Positions 37,122 to 44,910 are shown, numbered from the stretch's first letter. The stretch: 55,069 nt of DNA from Clostridia bacterium (GCA_017517745.1 JAFWYJ010000025.1:1-55069), one strand, 5' to 3'. Notes: generated from the letters alone by a model not told the origin. Program-made: numbers and translations.

Positions 37122-38834
37122 TTAATTTGCTTGAATGTTTACCGTTCCATTGATTACTTCAAATACAACCGGATCAAAGTTTTCATCATAAATCTCATCT
37201 TGGTGGAGCGTGATCGTGATGTTCGCCGTTGTATCGACTGTTACGGCATCGGAAATATCGAAGGTCAGAGTTGCAAATGTTCCACTTACAGTAACTTCAG
37301 CAAGAGGACTGATGCAAGTAATTGTCTGCGGATTGGAATAGGGGGTAGGCGCGGTTACGTATGCTCCGAAAGCCGCGTCAAAGGTTACATTACTTAGTGT
37401 AAGTACATCATCGTACGTAACGTCAAACTTCAAAGACGAGATGCCGGGGTTATTAGCAATAGAAATGATAACGTCTACCGTTCCGTCACCAACATTCGCA
37501 ATCACATCATTGACAACAATAGAGGGAGACGTAATATTTCTTTCATACTGTGCCGTTACGGTCAAATCAGTCGTTACATTGTCGAAGCTCTTATCCCATC
37601 CCGTGAAAGTATAATTTTCTCTTTCGGGATCCGCAGGAGCGGTTGCGCTCATTCCGCTTTCAACGGTTTCGGTTTTCAGCACCGTTCCATCATGGTCTAC
37701 AAAAGTAACGGTGAAAGTCTCCACGGCAGGCTCGTTGAAATGCTTGGTCGCATTCTCGATCGCGTCGTTACCGGCGGAAATGCTGACGTTATTGTTCCAC
37801 TCCTCCTCGGTTCCGTCATAGTAAACGTCCGTCAGCGCGGTGCAATTATTGAACGCTCTTCTCGCAATCTCCTCGATCGTGCTCGGGAAGGACACACTGG
37901 TAATCGCCTCTCCCGCAAAAGAAGAGCTGTCAATACCGATCACGGTATCGTTGTCGGGAGATACGGGGGGAATGACAAGCTCGGTGTCCGTGCAATCGCC
38001 CATGCCAATGACATAGCAAGTGCCGTCGCCGTTGCTGTCAAATTCCAAGCCGCTCGAATACTTTACATATACAGGTGTGTAGACCTCGTTTTTGCTTCCA
38101 ACGGTCAGCTCGTATGTAGCGGTCGTTGCAATCTTGTTGTTCTTGCTATCAGACCAATACGCAAAGGTAGCTCCGTTTGCATCGGTCATGGGAGCTGTCA
38201 TCGTGACCTTGTCACCGGGGAGATACAGACCGTGTGTGCAACCGTCATCCAATACTCCTGCCGTCAGCTTCACCTGATACCAATCGGCGGTAGCAAGTCT
38301 GTCCACCTTATAATCGTCCAGATATTTCTGCGCCGCCGCACCGTATGCGAGCATATGCGTCAGCATTTCCTTGAGCTCGGTATCGGTGGACGCGGTTGCG
38401 GTTTTGCCGAGCTTGTTGTAGGCGTATTGGAGAATGCTGTATTTGTTGACCTCACTGTAATAGTCCACGCCATCCACCCGAGAATAGGCACGGGCATAGA
38501 CTACATCGGTCATCTGCTTTGCAGCAAGCTCGGTGTAGTCAAAGGCCATATAGGACGATCCGTCAATCTCGTCATTATCGTAATCCGTGATTTCGGCATC
38601 CTGCGTTCCAATGGTATAATTCGCTTCGGGAGCAGTCCAAATCAGAATTTTCACATTCGAAACATTCGACTTTACGGCATACTTAATGCAAACGGAATCA
38701 CGGAAGGACAGATTGCAATATGCGATGCTGAGCTCAGGGATAGGTGATGTAGCACCCGTCATAATAGCAAAAGCACTTAAGCTACCAATGATAAGTGCCA
38801 GAGTCATCATTAAGGCAATGATTCTTTTTTTCAT
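37122..38834 (-). CDS. Secreted protein with LRR, InlB repeat and C-terminal cohesin, no dockerin
   Basis: A 570-residue exported protein, first large gene of the cluster. A signal peptide of about 28 residues is followed by a roughly 160-residue domain (SIAYCNLSFRDSVCIKYAVK; YSILQYAYNKLGKTATASTD; MLAYGAAAQKYLDDYK) that I have seen in other gut Clostridia surface proteins but cannot name. Residues 278-360 hold BspA-type leucine-rich repeats (IPSxx, RRAFNNCTALTDVYYDGTEEEW), 373-428 an InlB repeat and 435-570 a cohesin (SLKFDVTYDDVLTLSNVTF). Unlike its neighbours it stops right after the cohesin without a dockerin, so it could serve as an end piece. AAAGGAGG precedes the ATG; a small peptide gene ends 18 bases upstream. 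Confidence 0.87.
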   Translation of the reverse strand: MKKRIIALMMTLALIIGSLSAFAIMTGATSPIPELSIAYCNLSFRDSVCIKYAVKSNVSNVKILIWTAPEANYTIGTQDAEITDYDNDEIDGSSYMAFDYTELAAKQMTDVVYARAYSRVDGVDYYSEVNKYSILQYAYNKLGKTATASTDTELKEMLTHMLAYGAAAQKYLDDYKVDRLATADWYQVKLTAGVLDDGCTHGLYLPGDKVTMTAPMTDANGATFAYWSDSKNNKIATTATYELTVGSKNEVYTPVYVKYSSGLEFDSNGDGTCYVIGMGDCTDTELVIPPVSPDNDTVIGIDSSSFAGEAITSVSFPSTIEEIARRAFNNCTALTDVYYDGTEEEWNNNVSISAGNDAIENATKHFNEPAVETFTVTFVDHDGTVLKTETVESGMSATAPADPERENYTFTGWDKSFDNVTTDLTVTAQYERNITSPSIVVNDVIANVGDGTVDVIISIANNPGISSLKFDVTYDDVLTLSNVTFDAAFGAYVTAPTPYSNPQTITCISPLAEVTVSGTFATLTFDISDAVTVDTTANITITLHQDEIYDENFDPVVFEVINGTVNIQAN

Positions 38835-38852
38835 TTTCTTTGTCCTCCTTTG

Positions 38853-39011
38853 TTAAAGCATATCGCCAAGAACTTGAGGGTCCCACTCCCCTTGATTTCC
38901 ATCGCCCGACGTACGGATGATATCCGTATCGGAATATTGGACGATGTTAAGTTGAGGGGCTTCATAGGTCGTTTTAGAAACGATAGCTTGATTGGTGTAC
39001 GTGTGGTTCAT
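38853..39011 (-). CDS. 52-residue peptide gene heading the surface-protein operon
   Basis: A small gene with an excellent ribosome site (AGGAGG, 9 bases before the ATG) and a TAA 18 bases before the start of the first cohesin protein. The peptide has no signal sequence or membrane segment. It starts MNHTYTNQAIVSKTTYEAPQ, has a hydrophobic LNIVQY core, then DIIRTSGDG and an acidic, Gly-rich tail ending in DML. From memory, short peptides with an APxLxIV core followed by DIIxTSGDG are frequent in gut Clostridia; no function is established to my knowledge. It could be a peptide precursor with a leader and core part, or a translated leader that tunes expression. It is the first gene the invertible promoter would drive after inversion. 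Confidence 0.75.
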   Translation of the reverse strand: MNHTYTNQAIVSKTTYEAPQLNIVQYSDTDIIRTSGDGNQGEWDPQVLGDML

Positions 39012-39038
39012 TTTTGTTTCCTCCTGAAATTTATTTTT

Positions 39039-39063
39039 ACCACATACTTTTAATTATGTGGTA
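39039..39063. repeat. Left inverted repeat of the invertible segment
   Basis: A 25-bp site beginning ACCACATAC and ending AATTATGTGGTA; its inverted partner lies at 39289-39313 with 24 of 25 bases identical. The site is itself nearly palindromic (ACCACATA / TATGTGGT arms), as expected of a tyrosine-recombinase crossover site with two inverted protein-binding arms around a short spacer. Similarity stops sharply at both ends. It lies 12 bases upstream of the ribosome site of the 52-residue peptide gene. Confidence 0.8.
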
Positions 39064-39288
39064 TTTCTGTAGCACAGAGGACAATGATAGTGAAATGAAA
39101 TCACAAAAAATTCATATGCGGATAAACCCAAACAAAAAGAAAGAATTGCTTGGGCGTTTTTCTGTGTTGATTTTTCATTTTTACCATTCGTTTCTTACAC
39201 CAAAATCCCACTGTCTTCCGTTATTTCCTCAAAAATGATTGACAAAATCGGATTTCTGTGATAAAATATATTATGTATCCAATTTTTG
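39064..39288. promoter_or_regulatory. Predicted 225-bp invertible promoter segment
   Basis: AT-rich non-coding DNA bounded by matched 25-bp inverted repeats, lying between a tyrosine recombinase gene and the start of the surface-protein operon. It carries one good promoter, now pointing to the right, away from the operon. I found no convincing minus-strand promoter near its left end. Inversion would place the promoter about 67 bases upstream of the peptide start codon. No open frame of note is inside. The layout matches known phase-variation switches driven by tyrosine recombinases; inversion itself is predicted, not observed. Confidence 0.72.
39239..39267 (+). promoter_or_regulatory. Promoter inside the invertible segment, in OFF orientation
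   Basis: TTGACA, 17 bases, TAAAAT on the plus strand. Transcription would start near 39274 and immediately meet the right inverted repeat, whose palindrome plus CTTTCTTTTT could act as a terminator before the transcript becomes antisense to the recombinase gene. Confidence 0.75.
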
Positions 39289-39313
39289 TACCACATAATT
39301 AAAATTATGTGGT
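39289..39313. repeat. Right inverted repeat of the invertible segment
   Basis: The inverted copy of the site at 39039-39063, one base different. Its arms are perfectly complementary over 11 bp (ACCACATAATT / AATTATGTGGT) around two bases. On the plus strand it is followed by GCTTTCTTTTTAAC, a terminator-like tract. It ends 9 bases from the stop codon of the recombinase gene. Confidence 0.8.
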
Positions 39314-39322
39314 GCTTTCTTT

Positions 39323-40162
39323 TTAACACCTCAGCAACCCTAACCTTTCAATCTGCCTGCGGTGAATGACGCCTGTTTCCATGGTGTAAATTCTCGTGGT
39401 ATTCACGCTGCTGTGTCCAAGAATGTCGGCAAGGCGCACCACGTCCTTTTGCAGGCTATAAAACGTGCGCGCGAACAGGTGACGGAGATTGTGCGGAAAG
39501 ACCTTTTTCTCCGACACGTTCGCCGTCTTGCATAGTTTTTTCATATCACTCCAGATATTCGATCTGTCAAGCGGATTGCCGTTTTTCGTCACGAACACGG
39601 CGCCGCTTTTTCTGTTTTGCTCACGGATATACCGACCGAGCATTTTTCGCAGATCCTTGGGCAAAAAGACCTGCCGCCGCTTGCCCTTGCAGTTGATCTC
39701 CGCGATCCCATGCTCCACCGCCTCGACCGTGATGAAACGCAACTCCGACACACGGATCCCCGTGGAGCAGATCGTTTGCATCAGGAGATACAGTCGCTCG
39801 TTCTTCTTGGATTTCGCCGCCGTCAGAAGTCGGTCATATTCGGCTTTGGTCAGCTCCTTTTCAGAGGCTGTGAAGATCTGCCTCTGAATCTTGAGATTTT
39901 TTACCCTCAACTCGTGCCAACCGCAGAAATCAAAAAAGCGATTGAGCGATGACAGTGCGGCGTTGACGCTTGCGGGAGCGTACTTTTCACACAACTCGGT
40001 TTTATATTGCAAGACCGCGCTTTTTGCGAGCGCGCGATCCCCCAACCACTCGCAAAACATTGCCACGTCGCGAAGGTATTTTTCGACCGTTGCCGTCGAC
40101 TTTTCCTCGTCAATCAAATATCTTTTGAACCCCAAAATCATTTCGTCCGTAATGTGTTCCAT
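39323..40162 (-). CDS. Tyrosine recombinase, probable invertase of the adjacent promoter
   Basis: A 279-residue site-specific recombinase (phage-integrase family, XerC/D size). Residues 7-90 are the SAM-like core-binding domain; the catalytic domain follows. All active-site residues are present: Arg137 (STGIRVSEL), Lys159 or 161 (CKGKRRQ), His224 and Arg227 (HNLRH), His250 (LGHSS) and nucleophile Tyr259 (RIYTM). A GGGGGAA ribosome site precedes the ATG. No excisionase, tRNA attachment site or phage genes accompany it; what it borders is a pair of 25-bp inverted repeats. That context favours a DNA invertase over a prophage integrase. A generic Xer-like role is less likely, as dif-type context is absent. 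Confidence 0.92.
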   Translation of the reverse strand: MEHITDEMILGFKRYLIDEEKSTATVEKYLRDVAMFCEWLGDRALAKSAVLQYKTELCEKYAPASVNAALSSLNRFFDFCGWHELRVKNLKIQRQIFTASEKELTKAEYDRLLTAAKSKKNERLYLLMQTICSTGIRVSELRFITVEAVEHGIAEINCKGKRRQVFLPKDLRKMLGRYIREQNRKSGAVFVTKNGNPLDRSNIWSDMKKLCKTANVSEKKVFPHNLRHLFARTFYSLQKDVVRLADILGHSSVNTTRIYTMETGVIHRRQIERLGLLRC

Positions 40163-40312
40163 AAAAATTCCCCCATCATTGATTTAACAGTATTTTACCA
40201 TAAAACCCGAGAATTTATGTTGCATTTCACATCTTCTTTTTTCATGATGCGCAATAAAAGATCTTGTTTTCCGGATAAAAACAGATGAACCCCCCTTCGC
40301 CGAACCTGCAAA

Positions 40313-40350
40313 AAAACAAGGGATATCCCAAACGGGATATCCCTTGTTTT
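40313..40350. terminator. Perfect 17-bp bidirectional terminator
   Basis: AAAACAAGGGATATCCC, a 4-base loop and the exact complement ending in TTTT. It separates the PH-domain operon from the recombinase gene. Confidence 0.8.
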
Positions 40351-40386
40351 AGGTAAAAAAGACCCTTGCATCTCATAGATGCAACC

Positions 40387-40419
40387 AAAAGGCACCGAGC
40401 GCGGACGTCGGTGCCTTTT
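40387..40419. terminator. Second hairpin terminator
   Basis: AAAAGGCACCGA and TCGGTGCCTTTT pair perfectly around a 9-base loop; TTTTTTC follows on the plus strand and TTTTGGTT on the minus. With the hairpin at 40313-40350 it accounts for most of the 359-base gap here. Sequence between it and the PH-protein stop shows nothing else. Confidence 0.75.
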
Positions 40420-40521
40420 TTCATCTTTTTTCGTTGGAACACGGAAGTGTCGGCAACGTTCCTGCATCGTTTGCGCGATGTCAAGTCAGGGTGGCTTCCC
40501 CAAGATCCGCGGGAAGCCCAA

Positions 40522-42051
40522 TCAAAAGGTCAACATGTTTTCGAGTTCATCCGAAAGCGTATCTCGCTGAATATGAACCTTGACTTCATTCGAGTGCGCG
40601 TTGGTTTTCAGGTGCATGACCAGGCTTGCGATTCCCTGCTTCTTACGAAGCGGGGTGGTGACGTTCTCAACGGCGATCAAATTTTTCGCCTGAAACACGG
40701 TGACGCATTTCGTAAAGCCGCCGCTGTATGCGGTGATCTTTCCGTCCCGGACGGCAAGACCGTTGGTATGATAGCGGAAAACGGCACTTATAAAACGGAA
40801 TACGATCACAACGAGAGCCACGCCAAAAATCGAAATTGCAACCGCAGAGATCGCCGCAGAGGGCGCATTCAGCACCGCCATCACCGCAACCGTTCCCATC
40901 AAGGTGATTCCCGAGATGACGCCGAAGATCAGAAGGAACCAAGACACGAACGGGAAAAAGGCTACCGATCTCGTCTGCTTTTCGTCGGGAATATAGTCCG
41001 GCAAAACCCGCTCCAAAATTTCACCGATCTCATCGTATTTGCAAAACGGAACCAGCACGCCAAGGTCGGCATTCTTGTCATCGTCACCGCTGTTGACGGT
41101 GTAACCGATCACTTCCAATCGGATGGAAACGAAGCCGAGCATTCTTTGAACGAGTCCTTGCGAGATCTTCACCGCCTTGATCCGATCGTAGCGGAAGGTG
41201 TTGGTGTGCTTCTCCAGAATTCCGTAGGATATCTGAATGTTGTGATCATGCTTTGTGATGGTGAAGTTGTAATATCCAACGAAGGAATGAATGATGCTTC
41301 CGATGAAGGAGAAGATCGAGAGCAACAACATCACAGCCACCGTGATCAAAATGGCACCGAGGAAATATTCTCCCCACGTGCCGAGAGAATCAAGCTGCAA
41401 CAGTCCCTTGCAAACGCCAAGGACGATGATCGCCAAGACGGCAAACAAAGCCGTGAAAAACACGGTGGTGGCAATGTTGATGAGTGTATACAGCATTTTC
41501 TTGCCGGAAGTGAAGCGGTAGAGACTGTCCTTGTCGGACAGAAGCACTTCCTCCGTTTTCGTCTCGCCCGCGTCGCTCCTGACACCGTTTTCCTTCAGCG
41601 AATTCAATTCGCTCAAAAGAGCGTCTACGACCTTCTCCTTTTCGATGATCGTAATTTCCGCTTGGTGCGAGGTATTGGCGGAGCCGCTGTCAACCGTCAA
41701 AACGGCGAGCCCGAAGATCCTGTGAATCAAATTTTGTTTTTTATTGATGGCGTGTACCTTTTTGTAATCGAGCACCGAGCGTTTTCTGAAAAGCACGCCC
41801 CGGTTGCATTTGATCTCTTTCTCCGTCAGCTCGTAGCCCGAAACTCTGTAATACAGGATTCGGTAAGCGACAAAGCAAAGATAGACTACAACGTAACCAA
41901 TGACGAAAACGGGAATTGCCGCAGCGACGTCATCGGGATTTGAGTCCTCGTTGAGAAAAAAGTCTTGCAAAAACACAAAAACCGCGACAAAGCTGTAGAA
42001 CAAGTCCGTCAACAGACTTGAATAAATATATCCTTTGTCAAATCTCTTCAT
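40522..42051 (-). CDS. YdbT-like membrane protein with bacterial PH (DUF304/bPH2) domains
   Basis: A 509-residue membrane protein. Paired hydrophobic helices (near residues 10-65, about 185-265 and about 365-415) alternate with soluble PH-like domains. Each PH unit has the bPH2 signature: YELTEKEIKCNRGVLFRKRSVLDYKKVHAI; then ISYGILEKHTNTFRYDRIKAV; then AYSGGFTKCVTVFQAKNLIAVE (given here in pieces of the same region). That gives three PH domains, as in YdbT/YvqG-type proteins. The start overlaps the end of the YdbS-like gene by 14 bases. In Bacillus YdbST is linked to resistance to bacteriocins and membrane stress; the same role here is inference. Confidence 0.85.
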   Translation of the reverse strand: MKRFDKGYIYSSLLTDLFYSFVAVFVFLQDFFLNEDSNPDDVAAAIPVFVIGYVVVYLCFVAYRILYYRVSGYELTEKEIKCNRGVLFRKRSVLDYKKVHAINKKQNLIHRIFGLAVLTVDSGSANTSHQAEITIIEKEKVVDALLSELNSLKENGVRSDAGETKTEEVLLSDKDSLYRFTSGKKMLYTLINIATTVFFTALFAVLAIIVLGVCKGLLQLDSLGTWGEYFLGAILITVAVMLLLSIFSFIGSIIHSFVGYYNFTITKHDHNIQISYGILEKHTNTFRYDRIKAVKISQGLVQRMLGFVSIRLEVIGYTVNSGDDDKNADLGVLVPFCKYDEIGEILERVLPDYIPDEKQTRSVAFFPFVSWFLLIFGVISGITLMGTVAVMAVLNAPSAAISAVAISIFGVALVVIVFRFISAVFRYHTNGLAVRDGKITAYSGGFTKCVTVFQAKNLIAVENVTTPLRKKQGIASLVMHLKTNAHSNEVKVHIQRDTLSDELENMLTF

Positions 42052-42532
42052 TTTTCAGTTCCTCGACTCTTGTTTCAAGATTCTGCTCAAGAGCATCGAT
42101 CAAGCGATCCGCCTCCTCGGTCGTGAGGGTGGAAATATCGAAGTTCGAGCCTGCGGTGGAAACGGTCACGTCGCTCAGCTTCAGCATCATCATAATCGGT
42201 CCTTGGTTTCTGTGAAGGTCTTGAATCTGACAAACGGGGATCACCACTCTCTGCCTGAAGATCACGCCCTGCTTGACCACAATGCGCTTGTCATCATACC
42301 CCCAAGCGTACATTTTGTAGCGCAAAACGGGCATGATCAAAATGAGGCCGAGAAGCAAAAGAACGGGGATGCCCACGCTCAGCGAAACGGCGAGCACAAC
42401 GTTGCTCGGTGCCTCCGAGGCAATCAGAATTACCAATACGCCGACCGCGCCACCAACCAGCGCCAAAGCACCGATCGCCGCGCGAATGTACCATAATTTC
42501 AGTACGCTTTTGTCCAATCGATTCATTTTCAT
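42038..42532 (-). CDS. YdbS-like membrane protein with one PH (DUF304) domain
   Basis: A 164-residue membrane protein: two hydrophobic helices (about 14-37 and 44-68 from the chosen start) followed by one bPH2 domain with YDDKRIVVKQGVIFRQRVVI and the IQDLHRNQGP motif, then ISTLTTEEADRLID. The ATG behind TAGGAGA is preferred to one 13 residues upstream, which lies too close to the previous stop and has no ribosome site. It is translationally coupled to the YdbT-like gene. The pair is conserved widely in Firmicutes. Confidence 0.86.
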   Translation of the reverse strand: MKMNRLDKSVLKLWYIRAAIGALALVGGAVGVLVILIASEAPSNVVLAVSLSVGIPVLLLLGLILIMPVLRYKMYAWGYDDKRIVVKQGVIFRQRVVIPVCQIQDLHRNQGPIMMMLKLSDVTVSTAGSNFDISTLTTEEADRLIDALEQNLETRVEELKNEEI

Positions 42533-42563
42533 ACGTTTTCTCCTATTTGCTGAATTTGTTTTG

Positions 42564-42911
42564 TCAGTCAAGCACGACAGACTTCTTCTTGCCTTTTTTA
42601 TTAACGGGATATTCTCTGATGCGAATCACAAAGTCAAGATTGATCGCCTCAAGCTTTCCGTTCTTTTCCACAAGCATTGCTCCATCCGTCACGGCCTTGA
42701 TCACCCCATCGAATTGATGACTGCCGTCAAACGAGTATATCATGCATTCTCTGTCAATAAATTTTTCCGCAAGTTCTTTCATTTCGCCGTTGCCTCCCGC
42801 TTTTCTTTTTTCAATAATTTTTCTTACAATTGCCGCTTTCCGTCGATTACGGAACATCATAAATATGATCATCCACAGAAAAATGATCGGTATGTACGTT
42901 GCCGGGTTCAA
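42564..42911 (-). CDS. Small membrane-anchored protein with a C-terminal small beta domain
   Basis: A 115-residue protein. One N-terminal membrane helix (YIPIIFLWMIIFMMF) is followed by a basic stretch and a short beta-rich domain (FIDRECMIYSFDGSHQFDGVIKAVTDGAMLVE) that reads like an Sm-like barrel; I think of DUF6897, without certainty. The likely start is a TTG 5 bases after GGAGGTGA: the longer frame upstream overlaps the M50 gene and has no membrane-protein character. It sits between the M50 peptidase and the PH-domain genes and is probably co-transcribed. Confidence 0.65.
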   Translation of the reverse strand: MNPATYIPIIFLWMIIFMMFRNRRKAAIVRKIIEKRKAGGNGEMKELAEKFIDRECMIYSFDGSHQFDGVIKAVTDGAMLVEKNGKLEAINLDFVIRIREYPVNKKGKKKSVVLD

Positions 42912-42936
42912 TCTATCACCTCCACCAAAACAAAGC

Positions 42937-44109
42937 TCATCCGTCCGGATGCCGTTCGCCCGCATGAGCGGCCGTTGCGCATCCCGTTCGCTCTGCGATC
43001 CGCATCAACTCTCTTTCAGAGTCAATCTCGTGAGGATATGGGTAGGATTTCGCAACCTTTTCAAATTCGCTCTCGATCGTTGCGGCTTTTGCGGCATCCC
43101 TTTCCCAAAGTCGGGCAAGTGCATATTCCGTGCGAAGAACCGACGGAAACCGCTTCATTGCCCTCATAAACTTCTTTTGCTCTTTGGTCATCATCCTTTC
43201 GACGACCCGGCTGCGATTTTCTCCGATCAACTCCACATAAATTCGATCACACACCAAAAGGTCGCGATGAAGCCCAACCATGCCGCCATCCGTTTCAAGC
43301 AGGTGTGCCATAAGCGCATCCGCTTCTTCGAATCTCTCCTCGTCCATCAGTCTGTTGCAGGCAAACACACCGCGGGTTGCCACCATGCTGTTTTTCATCG
43401 CTTCGTCTGTCGGTACGGCAAACCATTCGGCAGGCATATCTTTCAGTCGAACCCCCTTTGAGCTTTGCTCGGCAACCTTGAGCTGTACCCAAAAGGCTTC
43501 CACGGCTTCCCTGTTTCTCGGCAAAGCAAAGGCGTTATAGCCGTCATTGTCAACCGTTCCCATTCGCATCGGTATGCCGTTCATCATTGCGGTCATAAAG
43601 CCGACTGCCGCAAAGATAAGAAGGATCGGCGAAAGGAACGGAATATTCGGACAAAACCAATATCCCACCAAAAACAGAGCGCCAATGATGACGTTGGCAA
43701 AAGACCCGCCGAGATTATATAACACAAGCGGTATTTTACCGTCCTTCATATCGGGAGGGCTCATCAGGCATTGACCGCCCGTTCCGGCCAAGGTAAGTCG
43801 TTTCAATTTGAGTTTTCCGTTTTCCTTCAGCCACATAAAAGAGGCAATACGAAAAGAAGAAAATTGATATCCCGTCATCAAGCCAAACACAAGATGTCCG
43901 GCTTCGTGGACAATGATATGGAAGAAAAACGCAACGTACATACCGAGAAACAACCCTACAAGGGACAGGATGTTTTGGTATAACGGTGTATCCGCGGATG
44001 ATCGGTCAATATACCGAACCACGATGAATCCGCAAACCGCTCCGATCAGCATCATGAATGCCGTTCCGAGGAATTGCTGCCAAACCAATTTTTTCTTTCC
44101 TTGTTTCAT
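42937..44109 (-). CDS. M50-family (site-2-protease-like) membrane metallopeptidase
   Basis: A 390-residue membrane protein with the zinc motif HEAGH at residues 68-72 inside a hydrophobic helix, followed by further helices (VLYNLGGSFANVIIGALFLV; ILLIFAAVGFMTAMMNGIP) in which the Asn-rich turn and a later Asp (VDNDGYNAF) resemble the M50B third zinc-ligand region. The C-terminal ~180 residues are soluble and helical. The ATG is chosen 8 residues into a longer frame that begins with GTG; neither has a strong ribosome site. It heads the operon with the PH-domain proteins. Intramembrane cleavage of a regulator is possible, but no anti-sigma factor is nearby. Confidence 0.83.
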   Translation of the reverse strand: MKQGKKKLVWQQFLGTAFMMLIGAVCGFIVVRYIDRSSADTPLYQNILSLVGLFLGMYVAFFFHIIVHEAGHLVFGLMTGYQFSSFRIASFMWLKENGKLKLKRLTLAGTGGQCLMSPPDMKDGKIPLVLYNLGGSFANVIIGALFLVGYWFCPNIPFLSPILLIFAAVGFMTAMMNGIPMRMGTVDNDGYNAFALPRNREAVEAFWVQLKVAEQSSKGVRLKDMPAEWFAVPTDEAMKNSMVATRGVFACNRLMDEERFEEADALMAHLLETDGGMVGLHRDLLVCDRIYVELIGENRSRVVERMMTKEQKKFMRAMKRFPSVLRTEYALARLWERDAAKAATIESEFEKVAKSYPYPHEIDSERELMRIAERTGCATAAHAGERHPDG

Positions 44110-44163
44110 TTTCCGACACCTTAATCTTAGCACTACGTATTGAAAAGTTTAACTATCTTTTTC

Positions 44164-44192
44164 ATTATATCACTTTTTTGTGAACAAATCAA
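44164..44192 (-). promoter_or_regulatory. Sigma-A promoter of the M50/PH-domain operon
   Basis: TTGATT, 17 bases, TATAAT on the minus strand, 55 bases before the peptidase start codon. Confidence 0.75.
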
Positions 44193-44288
44193 GAAATTAT
44201 TCCGATTTTCTGCATAGCCCCAAGAGTCGGACCGCTTCGCCGTTCGGTGTCCTTTTCGTCGGCTGATAACTATAATTTTGATACAAAA

Positions 44289-44879
44289 TCAGTCAATCAT
44301 GCCCAATTCCTTCAAGGCTTGAATAAAGGTATCAGCTTCGCCGTTCGGGTTTGCTTTCTGTGTTGCGTCGATGTCATACCAAGCATACTCAAGTCCATGA
44401 ATAATGATGGGCAGTTTTTTGCCGAAACAAGCCTCTGTGTATCCTTCCGATTGCAGTTTTTTTGCTACCTCCGCAACGATCTGCAAAAGTTCATAATGTC
44501 CGACGGGCCCTTTGCCGATATAATTGAAATCTTCGTCGTAGCAATCATCGTCTTCTTCGCCGATGTTGTTAATGCCGTTTTCCTTGTACCACTCAAAAAG
44601 CAGATCGGTCAATTCGTCAGGTTCGTCGGGGTTAATAATCGGGGTTTCGTCTTGCCGCCAAAAAGCATAGTTCCAACGTTCTTCATCATACAGATCTGCG
44701 CCATCACAATCAGATTCTGTACTGTAGCTGATTGCAAAGGATGATACGTTGCTGAATTCCTTATATTCATAGCGTTCGTTAGAGTAGACAAAAAAGGAAA
44801 TTGCATAAATATCGGCTTCCGTCCACGTGTCCATGATCGACTTTACTTTTGAGTATATTTTTTCTGTAATATGGATCAT
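44289..44879 (-). CDS. Uncharacterised soluble protein (DUF4303-like)
   Basis: A 196-residue acidic cytoplasmic protein with no signal peptide or membrane segment. The order of features (DIYAISFFVYSNERYEY, then RWNYAFWRQDETPII, a helical EVAKKLQSEGYTE and a late Asp-rich part) recalls the DUF4303 group, which is often found near contact-dependent toxin immunity genes; that is a tentative match and no toxin is adjacent here. The ATG follows AAAGGAG, 20 residues into a slightly longer frame. It has its own promoter and no operon partner. Confidence 0.65.
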   Translation of the reverse strand: MIHITEKIYSKVKSIMDTWTEADIYAISFFVYSNERYEYKEFSNVSSFAISYSTESDCDGADLYDEERWNYAFWRQDETPIINPDEPDELTDLLFEWYKENGINNIGEEDDDCYDEDFNYIGKGPVGHYELLQIVAEVAKKLQSEGYTEACFGKKLPIIIHGLEYAWYDIDATQKANPNGEADTFIQALKELGMID

Positions 44880-44910
44880 TGTGGAAACTCCTTTGTGTTG
44901 ATTTGACTTA

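Noticed and set aside
39323-40162. Tyrosine recombinase as a prophage or ICE integrase
   Set aside because: No excisionase, tRNA attachment site, phage or transfer genes beside it; the neighbouring 25-bp inverted repeats and promoter explain it better as an invertase.
40366-41943. A 525-codon plus-strand frame over the YdbT-like gene
   Set aside because: Antisense shadow: no ribosome site, no hydrophobic segments, very His/Gln/Arg-rich, while the minus strand encodes a recognisable PH-domain membrane protein.
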